A DNA stretch of 64,000 bases from Cupriavidus sp. YR651 (GTDB lineage: Bacteria; Pseudomonadota; Gammaproteobacteria; Burkholderiales; Burkholderiaceae): the NCBI RefSeq assembly GCF_900101625.1, contig NZ_FMYZ01000001.1:838304-902303 (forward strand), given 5' to 3'. How positions within the stretch are numbered: position 1 is the stretch's first letter; every line of letters starts with the position of its first letter. This document shows positions 54,080 through 64,000 of the stretch, in pieces. The position numbers were made by a program, and so were the translations under genes. A model generated the notes under the pieces. It was not told the DNA's origin and did no database searches. It saw nothing but the letters and a program-made list of their open reading frames with translations.

Positions 54080-55066
54080 ATGGCCGTATTCACCACGGTC
54101 TCGCAGGACGAGATCGCCCGCTGGCTGCTTGACTACGATCTTGGCGAAGTGCGCGCGCTGCGCGGCATTGCCTCCGGGATCGAGAACAGCAACTTCTTTC
54201 TGACCATGGAGCAGGGTGGCGTCACGCGCGAGTACGTGCTGACCATCTTCGAGCGGCTGACGTTTGACCAGCTGCCGTACTACCTGCACCTGATGGCTCA
54301 CCTGGCGCGCCACGACATCAGCGTGCCGGCACCCATCCCCGCACGCGACGGCGAGATCCTGCGCGCGCTGAAGGGCAAGCCGGCGACGATCGTCACACGC
54401 CTGCCGGGTGCCTCGCAGCTGGCGCCGCAGCCGGGCCACTGCGCCGAAGTCGGCGCGATGCTGGCCCGCATGCATCTGGCCGGCCAGGACTACCCGCGTC
54501 AGCAGCCCAACCTGCGCAGCCTGGCCTGGTGGCGTCAGACCGAGCCCGAGATCACGCCGTTCCTGGACGCTGGCCAGCGCAACCTGCTGGCGAACGAGAT
54601 CGCGCACCAGACCGCGTTTTTCGCCGGCGCCGACTACGCCGCGCTGCCGGGCGGCCCGTGCCATTGCGACCTGTTCCGCGACAACGTACTGTTCGATGCC
54701 GACGGCACCTCCGGGCACAAGCTGGGCGGCTTCTTCGATTTCTACTTCGCCGGCAACGACAAGTGGCTGTTCGACCTGGCCGTGACCGTCAACGACTGGT
54801 GCATCGACCTGCCGACCGGCACGCTGGACCGCGACCGTGCGCAGGCCATGCTGCGGGCTTATCATGCCGTGCGGCCGCTCACCGCCGTCGAGTCCGCGCA
54901 CTGGCAGGACATGCTGCGCGCGGGCGCGTTGCGCTTCTGGGTATCGCGCCTGTGGGACTTTTTCCTGCCGCGCGAAGCCGACATGCTGCAGCCGCACGAT
55001 CCGACCCACTTCGAACGCATCCTGCGCCGTCGCATCGACGACGCGGCGACGCTCCCCTGGATCTGA
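54080..55066 (+). CDS. thrB: homoserine kinase type II (APH fold)
   Basis: ThrB phosphorylates homoserine on the way to threonine. This 328-residue version has the aminoglycoside-phosphotransferase fold rather than the GHMP fold of E. coli Thr[16 protein letters not shown], catalytic [12 protein letters not shown] and [18 protein letters not shown]. This type is usual in betaproteobacteria. The thrC partner is not here. The membrane protein gene starts 6 nt after its stop, so the two are in one unit. Confidence 0.93.
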   Translation: MAVFTTVSQDEIARWLLDYDLGEVRALRGIASGIENSNFFLTMEQGGVTREYVLTIFERLTFDQLPYYLHLMAHLARHDISVPAPIPARDGEILRALKGKPATIVTRLPGASQLAPQPGHCAEVGAMLARMHLAGQDYPRQQPNLRSLAWWRQTEPEITPFLDAGQRNLLANEIAHQTAFFAGADYAALPGGPCHCDLFRDNVLFDADGTSGHKLGGFFDFYFAGNDKWLFDLAVTVNDWCIDLPTGTLDRDRAQAMLRAYHAVRPLTAVESAHWQDMLRAGALRFWVSRLWDFFLPREADMLQPHDPTHFERILRRRIDDAATLPWI

Positions 55067-55072
55067 TTTCCC

Positions 55073-55870
55073 ATGCAACTACTGGAAGTTTCCGCCAAGG
55101 AAGGCTACGTCTGGTTTCGACAGGGTATCTGGCTCTTCCGCAAGAACCCGCTTGCATTCCTGATGCTGCTGTTCATCTACCTGATCGCCGCGCAACTGGC
55201 GATCTTCGTGCCGCTGTTCGGCATCATCGCGTTGCTGGTGGTGACACCCGGCCTGTCGGTCGGCGTCATGACGGCATGCCGCGAGGTGATCCAGAACAAG
55301 CGCGTGATGCCAACCGTGTTGCTGGCGGGGTTCCGCACCAACGGCAAGCAGGCCACGCGCAACCTGCTGGTGCTAGGCGGCATCTATGCGGCGCTGGTGT
55401 TCACGTTGAGTTTTGTCGCCACGACCGTGGTCGATATCGGCACGCTGGCACCGATCGTGCTCAAGGGCGAGGAGCCGTCCGCCGAGGCCATCCGGCAGCT
55501 CTACTACGCCCTGCTGATTGGCGCGCTGTTATATACGCCGATTGCAATGATGTTCTGGTTCGCGCCGCTGCTGTCGGCGTGGCACAGCGTGCCGCCGGTC
55601 AAGGCGCTGTTCTTCAGCTGGACCGCATGCTGGCGCAACCGTGGTGCGTTCTTCACGTATGCCGTGCTGTTTGCGATGCTGCTGGTGGCGATTCCGCTGT
55701 TCCTGGAAGCGGTGTTCGCGGCGTTCGGCGCGGAGACGGTGCTGTCGTTCCTGGTGACGCCGTACTCGCTGCTGATGCTGGCGATCCTGTATTGCTCGTT
55801 CTACGCCACGTATCGTGGCTGCTTCAACATCGTGCCGGCCGAGGAATCGGCCGAAGCCCCGCAAGGCTGA
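55073..55870 (+). CDS. BPSS1780-type multi-pass membrane protein
   Basis: The 265-residue protein has six hydrophobic segments. The N-terminal cytoplasmic stretch VSAKEGYVWFRQGIWLFRKNPLAFLML is typical of the BPSS1780 family, which I recall as conserved beside thrB in Burkholderiales. No function is established. It follows thrB by 6 nt and ends at a GC-rich inverted repeat before convergent uvrD. Confidence 0.75.
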   Translation: MQLLEVSAKEGYVWFRQGIWLFRKNPLAFLMLLFIYLIAAQLAIFVPLFGIIALLVVTPGLSVGVMTACREVIQNKRVMPTVLLAGFRTNGKQATRNLLVLGGIYAALVFTLSFVATTVVDIGTLAPIVLKGEEPSAEAIRQLYYALLIGALLYTPIAMMFWFAPLLSAWHSVPPVKALFFSWTACWRNRGAFFTYAVLFAMLLVAIPLFLEAVFAAFGAETVLSFLVTPYSLLMLAILYCSFYATYRGCFNIVPAEESAEAPQG

Positions 55871-55890
55871 TACAGGACAGATATCCCTCC

Positions 55891-55920
55891 GGCGCGCGCG
55901 GGTGCCTTCCAGCGCGCGCC
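55891..55920. terminator. GC-rich inverted repeat between convergent genes
   Basis: GGCGCGCGC (55891-55899), 12-nt loop, GCGCGCGCC (55912-55920). No U-tract, so only a probable terminator. Confidence 0.45.
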
Positions 55921-55937
55921 CGGGCTCATCTCCCCGG

Positions 55938-58310
55938 TCAATCGATCGGATCGAGCTTGGCCACCGACAGCGCCAGCCACTTGGCGCCATGCCGCTTGAA
56001 GTTGATGTTGGCGCGCGCATCGGCGCCCTCGCCTTCCATCGCTGTGATCTTGCCTTCCCCGAACTTGTTGTGGAATACGTTCTGGCCGACCCGGAGCCCG
56101 GTTTCGGCCGCGCGTTTCTGCTCGGCGTAGGTCTTGCCGGTATCCATGCCGCCGGTCGGCTTCGTCCCCGTGTACGGCACGTCCTCCGGCTTCCTGAACC
56201 AGTCGCGGCCCCAGGCGCTTTCACGTTCCGATGACTGGCGGCGGGCACCACCGCCGCCGTACGTGCCATAGCTCTGGGCCTGCGGCGTGATCCACTTCAG
56301 CGACGTCTCGGGCAGCTCCTCGAAGAAGCGCGAGCGGATGTGGTAGCGCATCTGGCCGTGCAGCACACGGCTCTGGGCGAACGACATATACAGCCGCTCC
56401 CGCGCGCGCGTGATGGCCACATACATCAGCCGGCGCTCTTCCTCCAGGCCATCGGCCTCCATCGCGCTGTTCTCATGCGGGAACAGACCTTCCTCCAGCC
56501 CGGTGATGAACACCGCGTTGAATTCGAGCCCTTTGGCGGCGTGCACGGTCATCATCTGCACGGCATCCTGTCCGGCCTGCGCCTGGTTGTCGCCCGCTTC
56601 CAGCGACGCGTGCGTCAGGAACGCAACCAGCGGCGTCATCACCACCGGCAACTGCTCGGGGTCCAGCACCTGCTGCGCCTGGTCGCCATCGGCAAGCACC
56701 GGCGGGGCATCGCCCACGCGGTTCGCCGGCAGCACGCTGGCCAGCGCCTCGAGCCCGTAGCCCTCTTCCACCACGAACGCCTGCGCGGCGGTCACCAGTT
56801 CCTGCAAGTTCTCGATGCGATCCTGGCCTTCTTTTTCGGTCTGGTAGTGCGTGATCAGGCCGCTGGTATTCGTCACGTACTCGACGGTCTCCGCCAGCGT
56901 CATGCGCCGGGTCTCGGCGCGCATCTGCTCGATCAGACGGATGAACGCACCCAGCGAGCTGCCGCCCTTGCCCGGCACATACGCCACCGCCTCGGCCAGC
57001 GAGCAGTTGTACTGGCGTGCCGCGTCCTGCAGCAATTCCAGGGTTCGCGCGCCAATGCCACGCGTGGGGAAGTTGACCACGCGGCCAAAGGAGGCGTCGT
57101 TACGCGGGTTCTCGATCAGCTGCAGGTACGCCAGCGCGTGCTTCACTTCGGCGCGCTCGAAGAAGCGCAGGCCGCCGTACACGCGATAGGGAATGCCCGA
57201 CGAGAACAACGCATGCTCGATCACGCGCGACTGGGCGTTGCTGCGATACAGGATGGCGATTTCCGAACGCTGCATGCCTTGGGCGATCTGGTCGCGGATT
57301 TCCTCGACGATCCACGAAGCCTCCTGCCCGTCCGTGCCGGCCTGGAACACGCGCACCAGCTCGCCATGGCCGGCATCGGTGCGCAGGTTCTTGCCCAGCC
57401 GGCGCGCGTTATGCGAAATCAGGTGATTGGCCGAATCGAGAATGTGACCATGCGAGCGATAGTTCTGCTCCAGCTTGATCATGTGGCGCACACGGAATTC
57501 CTGCTCGAAATCACGCATGTTGCCCACGTTGGCGCCACGGAACGCGTAGATGCTCTGGTCGTCGTCCCCGACGGCGAAGACCGATGCCGTATTGCCCGTG
57601 CCATAGCCGGCCAGCAGCTTGAGCCACTGGTACTGCAGCACGTTGGTGTCCTGGAACTCGTCCACCAGCACGTGGCGGAAGCGATGCTGGTAGTGCTGCC
57701 GGATCGCGTCGTTGTAGCGCAGCAGCTCGTAGCAGCGCAGCAGCAGTTCGGCAAAGTCGACCACGCCCTCGCGCTGGCACTGCTGGTCGTACGCGGCGTA
57801 CAGGTCGACGAAGCGGCGGTTGAAGTCGTCGTTGGCCTCCACGTCCGCCGGGCGCAGGCCCTGTTCCTTGGCGTTGTTGATGAAGTACTGGAGATTTTTG
57901 GCCGGGTACTTCTCGTCGTCCACGTTCAGGGACTTGAGCAGGCGCTTCAGCGCCGACAACTGGTCCTGCGAATCGAGGATGGCGAAGGTCTGGGGCAGCC
58001 CGGCGTCCCGGAAGTGCGCGCGCAGCATCCGGTTGCACAGCCCGTGGAAGGTGCCGATCCACATGCCGCGCGTGTTGATCGGCAACATGGACGACAGGCG
58101 GGTCTGCATCTCCTTGGCCGCCTTGTTGGTAAAGGTGACCGCCAGGATGCCGGCCGGCGAGACGCGCCCGTTCTGGATCAGCCAGGCGATCCGGGTGGTC
58201 AGCACGCGGGTCTTGCCGCTGCCCGCCCCCGCCAGGATCAGGGCCGGTTCGTCAGGTAATGTGACGGCGGCGAGTTGTTCGGCATTGAGATTGGCGAGCA
58301 GGCTGGACAT
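55938..58310 (-). CDS. uvrD: UvrD/PcrA/Rep-type DNA helicase
   Basis: This 3'-5' superfamily 1 helicase works in nucleotide excision and mismatch repair. The 790-residue protein has motifs I (LAGAGSGKTRVL), Ia (AVTFTNKAAKEMQ), II (VDEFQDTN), III (DDDQSIYAFRGA), IV, V (MTVHAAKGLEFNAVFI) and VI (VAITRARERLYMSFA). The C-terminal Tudor-like tail (GQNVFHNKFGEGKITAMEGEG) that contacts RNA polymerase in UvrD/PcrA is present, which argues against Rep. Confidence 0.93.
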   Translation of the reverse strand: MSSLLANLNAEQLAAVTLPDEPALILAGAGSGKTRVLTTRIAWLIQNGRVSPAGILAVTFTNKAAKEMQTRLSSMLPINTRGMWIGTFHGLCNRMLRAHFRDAGLPQTFAILDSQDQLSALKRLLKSLNVDDEKYPAKNLQYFINNAKEQGLRPADVEANDDFNRRFVDLYAAYDQQCQREGVVDFAELLLRCYELLRYNDAIRQHYQHRFRHVLVDEFQDTNVLQYQWLKLLAGYGTGNTASVFAVGDDDQSIYAFRGANVGNMRDFEQEFRVRHMIKLEQNYRSHGHILDSANHLISHNARRLGKNLRTDAGHGELVRVFQAGTDGQEASWIVEEIRDQIAQGMQRSEIAILYRSNAQSRVIEHALFSSGIPYRVYGGLRFFERAEVKHALAYLQLIENPRNDASFGRVVNFPTRGIGARTLELLQDAARQYNCSLAEAVAYVPGKGGSSLGAFIRLIEQMRAETRRMTLAETVEYVTNTSGLITHYQTEKEGQDRIENLQELVTAAQAFVVEEGYGLEALASVLPANRVGDAPPVLADGDQAQQVLDPEQLPVVMTPLVAFLTHASLEAGDNQAQAGQDAVQMMTVHAAKGLEFNAVFITGLEEGLFPHENSAMEADGLEEERRLMYVAITRARERLYMSFAQSRVLHGQMRYHIRSRFFEELPETSLKWITPQAQSYGTYGGGGARRQSSERESAWGRDWFRKPEDVPYTGTKPTGGMDTGKTYAEQKRAAETGLRVGQNVFHNKFGEGKITAMEGEGADARANINFKRHGAKWLALSVAKLDPID

Positions 58311-58431
58311 CGGGAGAGGGCCGGGAGGAATGGCGGCAATTATACCGGCGGGCCATGGCCCGCATCGGCAACGAGGTGGCCCTTCCGGCGCGCGCGCAAG
58401 CAGGAAATGCGCACCGGCACCCCGCCTCCCC

Positions 58432-58437
58432 TATAAT
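58432..58437 (+). promoter_or_regulatory. -10 element for valS
   Basis: Perfect TATAAT 87 nt before the valS ATG in the uvrD/valS divergent gap. No clear -35. Confidence 0.5.
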
Positions 58438-58523
58438 TTGATGTTTTCCCGGCCCGATGCCGCGGCGCGCCGATTTCCGCCTGCCGGCCACCGCCCTGAC
58501 ACGCATACCTCCACATCCCCAGC

Positions 58524-61391
58524 ATGACCGCAGAAGACCAGTCCCTTGCCAAGAGCTTCGAACCCGCCGCCATCGAGGCGAAATGGGGCCCAGAGTGGGA
58601 GCGCCGCGGCATTGCCCAGCCCACGTTCGACCCCGATCGCCCCGACTTCGCGATCCAGCTGCCGCCGCCGAATGTGACCGGCACGCTGCACATGGGCCAT
58701 GCGTTCAACCAGACCATCATGGACGGCCTGACGCGCCACGCCCGGATGCGCGGCGCCAACACGCTGTGGCTGCCCGGCACCGACCACGCCGGCATCGCCA
58801 CCCAGATCGTGGTGGAGCGCCAGCTGGAGTCGCAGGGCGTGTCCCGCCATGACCTCGGCCGCGAGAAGTTCACCGAGAAGGTCTGGGCCTGGAAGGAAGA
58901 GTCCGGCTCCACCATCACGCGCCAGGTACGCCGGATGGGTGCGTCGATCGACTGGACGCGCGAATACTTCACGATGTCGCCCGAGATGTCGAAGGCGGTG
59001 ACCGAGGTCTTCGTCCGCCTGCACGAGCAGGGGCTGATCTATCGCGGCAAGCGGCTGGTCAACTGGGACCCGGTGCTGGGCACGGCCGTGTCCGACCTGG
59101 AAGTGGACAGCATCGAGGAAGAAGGCTCGCTCTGGCACATCCACTATCCGCTGGCCGAACCGGATACCGTGCGCGGCCTGACCCACCTGACCGTGGCCAC
59201 CACGCGGCCGGAAACCATGCTCGGCGACACCGCCGTGATGGTTCATCCCGAAGACGAGCGCTACGCGCACCTGATCGGCAAGTCCGTGCACCTGCCGCTG
59301 ACCGGCCGCAAGATTCCGGTCATCGCCGATGAATACGTGGACCGCGAGTTCGGCACCGGCGTGGTCAAGGTGACCCCGGGCCACGACTTCAACGACTACG
59401 CGGTGGGCCAGCGCCACAACCTGCCGCAACTGTCGATCCTGACGCTCGACGCGAAGGTCGTGGCCGACGCGCCGGCAGCCTACGCCGGCATGGACCGCTT
59501 CGACGCGCGCAAGAAGATGGTCGACGACCTGCAGGCACAGGGCCTGCTGGGCGAGATCAAGAAGCACAAGCTGATGGTGCCGCGCAGCGAGCGCACCGGC
59601 AGCGTGATCGAGCCGATGCTGACCGACCAGTGGTTCGTCGCCATGAGCAAGCCGGCGCCGGAAGGCACGTACTTCCCGGGCCGCTCGATCGCCGAGGTGG
59701 CGCTGGACGCCGTGCAGAGCGGCGAGATCAAGCTGGTGCCGGAAAACTGGAACAGCACGTACAACCAGTGGCTGGCCAACATCCAGGACTGGTGTATCAG
59801 CCGCCAGTTGTGGTGGGGCCACCAGATCCCGGCGTGGTACGACGATGCGGGCCACTGCTTCGTTGCCCGCACCGAGGAAGAGGCGAAGGCCAAGGCCCAG
59901 GCCGCCGGCAGCACCGGCGCGCTGCGTCGCGAGGAAGACGTGCTCGACACGTGGTTCTCGTCGGCGCTGGTTCCCTTCTCGTCGCTGGGCTGGCCGGAAG
60001 AGACGCCCGAGATGCAGCACTTCCTGCCCTCGTCGGTGCTGGTGACCGGCTACGACATCATCTTCTTCTGGGTGGCGCGCATGGTCATGATGACCAAGCA
60101 CTTCACCGGCAAGGTCCCGTTCCACACCGTGTATGTCCACGGCCTGGTGCGCGATTCCGAAGGCAAGAAGATGAGCAAGTCCGAGGGCAACACGCTGGAC
60201 CCCGTGGACCTGATCGACGGCATCGAGCTGGAGCCGCTGCTGAAGAAGCGTTCCACGGGCCTGCGCCGCCCGAAGGATGCCCCGCGCATCGAGGCCAAGA
60301 CGAAGAAGGAATTCCCAAACGGTATTCCCGCGTTTGGCGCCGACGCGCTGCGCTTCACGTTTGCCTCGCTGGCCACGCTGGGCCGCAACATCAATTTCGA
60401 TACGGGCCGCTGCGAGGGCTATCGCAACTTCTGCAACAAGCTCTGGAACGCCACGCGCTTCGTGCTCATGAACACCGAGGGCCATGACTGCGGCATGGGC
60501 CCGTGCAACAACGATTGCGGCCCGGACGGCTACCTGCACTTCTCGCAGGCCGACCGCTGGATCGTGTCGCTGCTGCAGCGCGTGGAAACGGAAGTCGAAA
60601 AGGGCTTCGACGAGTACCGCTTCGACAACATCGCCAACGCGATCTACAAGTTCGTCTGGGACGAATACTGCGACTGGTACCTGGAACTGGCCAAGGTGCA
60701 GATCCAGACCGGCACGGAAGCACAACAGCGCGCCACGCGCCGCACGCTGCTGCGCGTGCTGGAGACCGTGCTGCGCCTGGCCCACCCGATCATCCCGTTC
60801 ATCACCGAGGAACTGTGGCAGAAGGTGGCCCCGCTGGCCGGCCGTGCCAAGGGTGACGGCAGCGAGTCCCTGGCGCTGCAGGCCTACCCGCTGCCCGCCG
60901 TGGCCAAGATCGATGAAGCCGCCGAAGCCTGGGTGGCCCAGCTCAAGGCCGTGGTGGACGCCGCCCGCAACCTGCGCGGCGAGATGAACATCTCCCCGGC
61001 CCAGCGGATTCCGTTGTACGCCCACGGCGACAGCGCCTTCCTGAGGGAAGCGGCGGCGCAAGTGCAGGCGCTGGCGAAACTTTCCGAGGTCAAGGTGTTC
61101 GAAGACGATGCCACCCTTCAGAAGGAGGGGGCTGGGGCGCCGGTTGCCATCGTCGGCGGCAATCACCTGTTGTTGAAGATCGAAATCGACGTCGCGGCCG
61201 AGCGTGTGCGCCTCTCCAAGGAAGTCGAGCGGATCAGCGCCGAAATCGGCAAATGCCGTGGCAAGTTGTCCAACGAGAGCTTCGTGGCAAAGGCGCCGCC
61301 GGCCGTGGTGGCGCAGGAGACGCAGCGTTTGTCGGATTTCGAACAGACGCTGGCCAAGCTGCAGGGTCAACTACAGCGTCTGCCGGCCTGA
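58524..61391 (+). CDS. valS: valine--tRNA ligase
   Basis: ValS charges tRNA(Val) and edits misactivated threonine. The 955-residue class Ia enzyme has HIGH as HMGHA (in [13 protein letters not shown]), KMSKS as [10 protein letters not shown], the CP1 editing domain ([15 protein letters not shown]) and a C-terminal coiled coil ([29 protein letters not shown]). Length and order are as in E. coli (951). It is followed by galU after 186 bp with its own leader. Confidence 0.97.
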   Translation: MTAEDQSLAKSFEPAAIEAKWGPEWERRGIAQPTFDPDRPDFAIQLPPPNVTGTLHMGHAFNQTIMDGLTRHARMRGANTLWLPGTDHAGIATQIVVERQLESQGVSRHDLGREKFTEKVWAWKEESGSTITRQVRRMGASIDWTREYFTMSPEMSKAVTEVFVRLHEQGLIYRGKRLVNWDPVLGTAVSDLEVDSIEEEGSLWHIHYPLAEPDTVRGLTHLTVATTRPETMLGDTAVMVHPEDERYAHLIGKSVHLPLTGRKIPVIADEYVDREFGTGVVKVTPGHDFNDYAVGQRHNLPQLSILTLDAKVVADAPAAYAGMDRFDARKKMVDDLQAQGLLGEIKKHKLMVPRSERTGSVIEPMLTDQWFVAMSKPAPEGTYFPGRSIAEVALDAVQSGEIKLVPENWNSTYNQWLANIQDWCISRQLWWGHQIPAWYDDAGHCFVARTEEEAKAKAQAAGSTGALRREEDVLDTWFSSALVPFSSLGWPEETPEMQHFLPSSVLVTGYDIIFFWVARMVMMTKHFTGKVPFHTVYVHGLVRDSEGKKMSKSEGNTLDPVDLIDGIELEPLLKKRSTGLRRPKDAPRIEAKTKKEFPNGIPAFGADALRFTFASLATLGRNINFDTGRCEGYRNFCNKLWNATRFVLMNTEGHDCGMGPCNNDCGPDGYLHFSQADRWIVSLLQRVETEVEKGFDEYRFDNIANAIYKFVWDEYCDWYLELAKVQIQTGTEAQQRATRRTLLRVLETVLRLAHPIIPFITEELWQKVAPLAGRAKGDGSESLALQAYPLPAVAKIDEAAEAWVAQLKAVVDAARNLRGEMNISPAQRIPLYAHGDSAFLREAAAQVQALAKLSEVKVFEDDATLQKEGAGAPVAIVGGNHLLLKIEIDVAAERVRLSKEVERISAEIGKCRGKLSNESFVAKAPPAVVAQETQRLSDFEQTLAKLQGQLQRLPA

Positions 61392-61577
61392 CGGGCCCTG
61401 TACGCCGCTGCCTGACCGGCACGGAAGTTGCGGGGCTGGTTGTAACGGGCCGTGTTAGCTTCCGGCGCGGTCAGACAGCGATTCCGGACCCGGCCGCCCG
61501 CCGGGTCGGACGGAACCGGACAGACGGCGCCCTCACCATACGGCACGGTATTACACCGGATAGAAAAGGAATCTGAA

Positions 61578-62447
61578 ATGGAAAACCGCGTCACCAAGGC
61601 CGTCTTTCCCGTCGCCGGTCTCGGCACCCGTTTCCTCCCCGCAACCAAGGCAAGCCCCAAGGAAATGCTGCCGGTGGTGGACAAGCCACTGATCCAGTAC
61701 GCCGTGGAAGAAGCCATGGCCGCAGGCATCACCGAAATGATCTTTGTGACCGGCCGCTCCAAGCGCGCCATCGAGGATCACTTCGACAAGGCCTATGAGC
61801 TGGAAATGGAGCTGGAAGCCAAGAACAAGCGAGCCCTGCTCGATGTGGTTCGCTCGATCAAGCCGGCGAACGTGGAGTGCTACTACGTTCGCCAGCCCGA
61901 GGCGCTTGGCCTGGGCCACGCGGTGCTGTGCGCCGCCAAGCTGGTGGGCGACACGCCGTTCGCGGTCATGCTGGCCGATGACTTGCTGGATGGCGACGTG
62001 CCGGTCATGAAGCAGATGGTGGATGTCTACAACCACTACAACTGCTCGGTGCTCGGCGTGGAAGAAATCGCGCCCGAACAGAGCCGGTCCTACGGCGTGG
62101 TGGATGGCCGCGAGTGGGACGAGCGCGTGATCAAGATGTCCGCCATCGTGGAAAAGCCAGCGCCGGAGGACGCGCCGTCCAACCTGGGTGTGGTCGGCCG
62201 CTACATCCTGACGCCCCGCATCTTCGATCACATCCGCGAGCTGAAGCCCGGCGCCGGCGGCGAGTTCCAGCTGACGGACGCCATCCAGTCGATGCTGGAC
62301 CAGGAGCAGGTGCTCGCTTACCGCTACAACGGCGTGCGCTACGACTGCGGCAGCAAGCTCGGCTACCTCAAGGCGACCGTCGAGTTTGCGCTGAAGCATC
62401 CCGAAGTACGTGACGAGTTCAGCGCTTACCTGGCGCAGCGCGGATAA
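61578..62447 (+). CDS. galU: UTP--glucose-1-phosphate uridylyltransferase
   Basis: GalU makes UDP-glucose for envelope polysaccharides and trehalose. The 289-residue protein has the nucleotidyltransferase signature [32 protein letters not shown] near residue 10 and the [10 protein letters not shown] metal-binding Asp segment. AAGGA 8 nt before the ATG at 61578 excludes the longer frame from 61452. Confidence 0.96.
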   Translation: MENRVTKAVFPVAGLGTRFLPATKASPKEMLPVVDKPLIQYAVEEAMAAGITEMIFVTGRSKRAIEDHFDKAYELEMELEAKNKRALLDVVRSIKPANVECYYVRQPEALGLGHAVLCAAKLVGDTPFAVMLADDLLDGDVPVMKQMVDVYNHYNCSVLGVEEIAPEQSRSYGVVDGREWDERVIKMSAIVEKPAPEDAPSNLGVVGRYILTPRIFDHIRELKPGAGGEFQLTDAIQSMLDQEQVLAYRYNGVRYDCGSKLGYLKATVEFALKHPEVRDEFSAYLAQRG

Positions 62448-62466
62448 GCACCAGAAGCCGGAAACG

Positions 62467-62498
62467 AAAAAGCCGCCTCACATGCGAGGCGGCTTTTT
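62467..62498. terminator. bidirectional terminator between galU and tusA-like gene
   Basis: AAAAAGCCGCCTC (62467-62479), 6-nt loop, GAGGCGGCTTTTT (62486-62498). Confidence 0.92.
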
Positions 62499-62519
62499 CT
62501 TTGCCCGGAGGCGCGGGCT

Positions 62520-62747
62520 TTAGCGGCGCTTCATGTAGAACACGAATACCTTGTCCACTTCCGCGTGCGACAGCAGCTCATTGCCGGTCTGCTTGGCGAA
62601 CGCCTGGAAATCGCGCGTTGCGCCCGGGTCGGTCGCCAGCACCTTGAGCACGTCGCCGCTGGCCATGTCCGCCAGCGCCTTCTTGGTCCGCAGGATCGGC
62701 AGCGGGCAGTTCAGTCCGCGCGCATCCACTTCTTTCTGGAAGTCCAT
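62520..62747 (-). CDS. TusA family sulfurtransferase
   Basis: The 75-residue protein has the TusA CPxP motif with sulfur-carrying C14 (ARGLNCPLPILRTKKAL). TusA-like proteins relay persulfide for tRNA thiolation, Moco or dissimilatory sulfur use; which one is uncertain. An ATG at 62756 would add MRG. It follows the Nudix gene within 4-13 nt and is in the same unit. Confidence 0.88.
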   Translation of the reverse strand: MDFQKEVDARGLNCPLPILRTKKALADMASGDVLKVLATDPGATRDFQAFAKQTGNELLSHAEVDKVFVFYMKRR

Positions 62748-62760
62748 TCCTCTCATCCCA

Positions 62761-63357
62761 CTATTTTTGGTCGATGCCGTATTGTAACGAAGCCCCGACC
62801 TGGCTGAAGTCCGTCGGCCGGCGTGGATCGGGAATGTCTTCCCCCGTCGCCCGGTCGAAAAACTGCACCGGCAGGCCGCGCCGCTCCAGGAAGTCGGCCA
62901 CGGCAAACCCGGTGCCGGCGTTCCAGATCCGCATCTTCTCCGGCGCCACCAGCTTGTATTCCGCCAGTTCCTCCGACAGTTCGATCCGCCCCGTCGCCTT
63001 GACGTGATAGGCGATGATCAGCTCGTTCTTGCGCATGAATTCGTAGACGCCGATCAGCGACGCGGAAACGGTGTCGAGGTTGGTCTCCTCTTTCAGCTCG
63101 CGCGCCACGCCCAGTTCCGGCGTCTCGTCGCGCTCCATGAAACCCGTCACCAGCGCGAACATCTTCTCCGGCCAGGCCGCGTTGCGGGCCAGCAGGATCT
63201 TGTCCTCATACTCCACCACGGCCGCCAGCACGGGCAGCGGGTTGTTCCAGTGCACAAAGCCACAGCCATCCTGCACGCAGGCATGCCGCCAGCGCCCTGA
63301 CATCGGCAAATGCTCCAGCGGCGAGCCGCACCGGGGGCAGAATCGGTAGGGTTCCAT
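62761..63357 (-). CDS. Nudix hydrolase with N-terminal zinc ribbon (NudC-like)
   Basis: The 198-residue protein begins with a four-cysteine ribbon (C7, C10, C27, C32) and has a complete Nudix box at 72-94 (G72, E78, R86-E87-L88, E90-E91). The arrangement recalls NudC, which removes NAD caps from RNA, but the protein is shorter and lacks the NudC N-terminal domain. AGGAG just upstream supports the ATG at 63357. It heads a two-gene unit with the TusA-like gene. Confidence 0.88.
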   Translation of the reverse strand: MEPYRFCPRCGSPLEHLPMSGRWRHACVQDGCGFVHWNNPLPVLAAVVEYEDKILLARNAAWPEKMFALVTGFMERDETPELGVARELKEETNLDTVSASLIGVYEFMRKNELIIAYHVKATGRIELSEELAEYKLVAPEKMRIWNAGTGFAVADFLERRGLPVQFFDRATGEDIPDPRRPTDFSQVGASLQYGIDQK

Positions 63358-63407
63358 CGAGGGCTCCTGGGCGTCTGTCGCGCCCGTTCAGGTTCGATAT
63401 TCAAGGT

Positions 63408-63450
63408 CGATCGTCTGGCGCGATCGTTCCTCCGATCGCCCGTTCGATCG
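63408..63450. repeat. four CGATCG palindromes at 12-13 bp spacing
   Basis: CGATCG at 63408, 63421, 63433 and 63445, in the 98-bp gap between the aldolase stop and the Nudix start. The regular spacing suggests an operator array or a folded transcript end. Confidence 0.5.
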
Positions 63451-63455
63451 CTACG

Positions 63456-64000
63456 TCAGCGGGTACAGGCGGCGCGGATGTCCGCGGCAAACGCCTCCAC
63501 CGTCTGTGGCTGCAGGTCCCACGAACACATCAGGCGGCAACCGCCCGCGCCGATGAACGTGTAGAACAACCAGCCTTTCGCGCGCAACGCTTCAATCGCC
63601 GGCAGCGGCAGTTCGGCGAAGACCGCATTCGACTCCGTCGGGAACATGATCCGCACGCCGGGGATATCGACGATGCGCTGATGCAGCAGCTGCGCCATCG
63701 CGTTGGCATGGCGCGCATTGGCCAGCCACACGTCGTTTTCCAGCATGCCCAGCCAGGGTGCCGAAATGAAGCGCATCTTCGACGCCAGCTGGCCGGCCTG
63801 CTTCACGCGGTACGCAAAGTCTTCCGCCAGGCGCCGGTCGAAGAACACCACGGCCTCCCCCACCGGCAAGCCGTTCTTGGTCCCGCCGAAGCACAGCACA
63901 TCCACGCCGGCGCGCCACGTGATCTCGGACGGATGCACGCCCAGCGATGCCACCGCATTGGCAAAGCGCGCGCCATCCATATGCACGCGCAATTGCCGGC
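63456..64000 (-). CDS. ltaE: threonine aldolase family protein, C-terminal part (runs off the right edge)
   Basis: The 182 residues in the window continue in frame past the right edge. They include VHMDGARFANA and the PLP-lysine segment FGGTKNG, both typical of low-specificity L-threonine aldolases, which split threonine to glycine and acetaldehyde. The codons before the first ATG remain open (RQLRVHMDG), so the start lies outside the window. The end is complete, and the small C-terminal domain looks normal. Confidence 0.9.
   Translation of the reverse strand, partial: RQLRVHMDGARFANAVASLGVHPSEITWRAGVDVLCFGGTKNGLPVGEAVVFFDRRLAEDFAYRVKQAGQLASKMRFISAPWLGMLENDVWLANARHANAMAQLLHQRIVDIPGVRIMFPTESNAVFAELPLPAIEALRAKGWLFYTFIGAGGCRLMCSWDLQPQTVEAFAADIRAACTR

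Noticed and set aside
58431..61370. 979-codon minus-strand frame
   Set aside because: Antisense shadow of valS, with the same composition problem.

Overview
The window is a 64 kb stretch of GC-rich chromosome from a betaproteobacterium of the Burkholderiaceae, most probably Cupriavidus or a close relative. This rests on gene order (rpsU-yqeY-dnaG-rpoD-tRNA; xseB-ispA-dxs; polA/LOG/DUF2782/thrB), on the long Ala/Lys/Pro-rich N-terminus of RpoD, and on the presence of a Bug-type periplasmic receptor. It is mainly core genome: nearly every gene is intact, no insertion sequence, prophage or CRISPR array was seen, and most convergent gene pairs share a clear hairpin terminator.

Layout. 1-832: 5' end of egtD (ergothioneine synthesis), a possible 40-residue ORF, then a yybP-ykoY manganese riboswitch in front of a TerC/YjbE membrane protein. 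1.6-10.1 kb: thyA-folA, pmbA, darP-mogA, an AEC transporter, orn, an M48 protease-rsgA pair and a DUF2007 protein. 10.1-17.6 kb: CobD/CbiB-like protein, pirin and a divergent LysR regulator, gluQ, rhlE and a Tat-exported PhoD-like phosphatase. 17.7-27.3 kb is the metabolic accessory zone: a CoA-transferase/Bug-receptor operon facing an IclR regulator across a palindromic operator; a GST facing an Lrp-type regulator; and a four-carbon sugar-acid cassette (permease, DUF1537 kinase, PdxA2-type dehydrogenase, DeoR regulator) with two palindromes at its promoter. 27.3-29.3 kb: class II amidotransferase, an orphan coiled-coil membrane protein and a gene-poor stretch ending in a 16-bp perfect hairpin.

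29.3-35.0 kb: the macromolecular synthesis operon rpsU-yqeY-dnaG-rpoD, with a CAU-anticodon tRNA 10 nt after rpoD. 35.1-42.1 kb: HI0933-type flavoprotein, tsaD, folE2 and the isoprenoid operon xseB-ispA-dxs. 42.5-49.2 kb: orphan Rieske oxygenase, DMT exporter, sseA, ZIP transporter, Tat-exported dienelactone hydrolase and type II NADH dehydrogenase. 49.5-64 kb: polA with a divergent LOG gene whose start codon overlaps that of polA, DUF2782, thrB, a membrane protein, uvrD, valS, galU, Nudix-tusA and the 3' part of a threonine aldolase.

The best candidates for follow-up are the riboswitch expression platform, the sugar-acid cassette with its two operators, the IclR-controlled CoA-transferase/Bug operon of unknown substrate, the small ORF with a perfect ribosome binding site, and the orphan region beside the tRNA. 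I did not find convincing evidence of a wholly new system.
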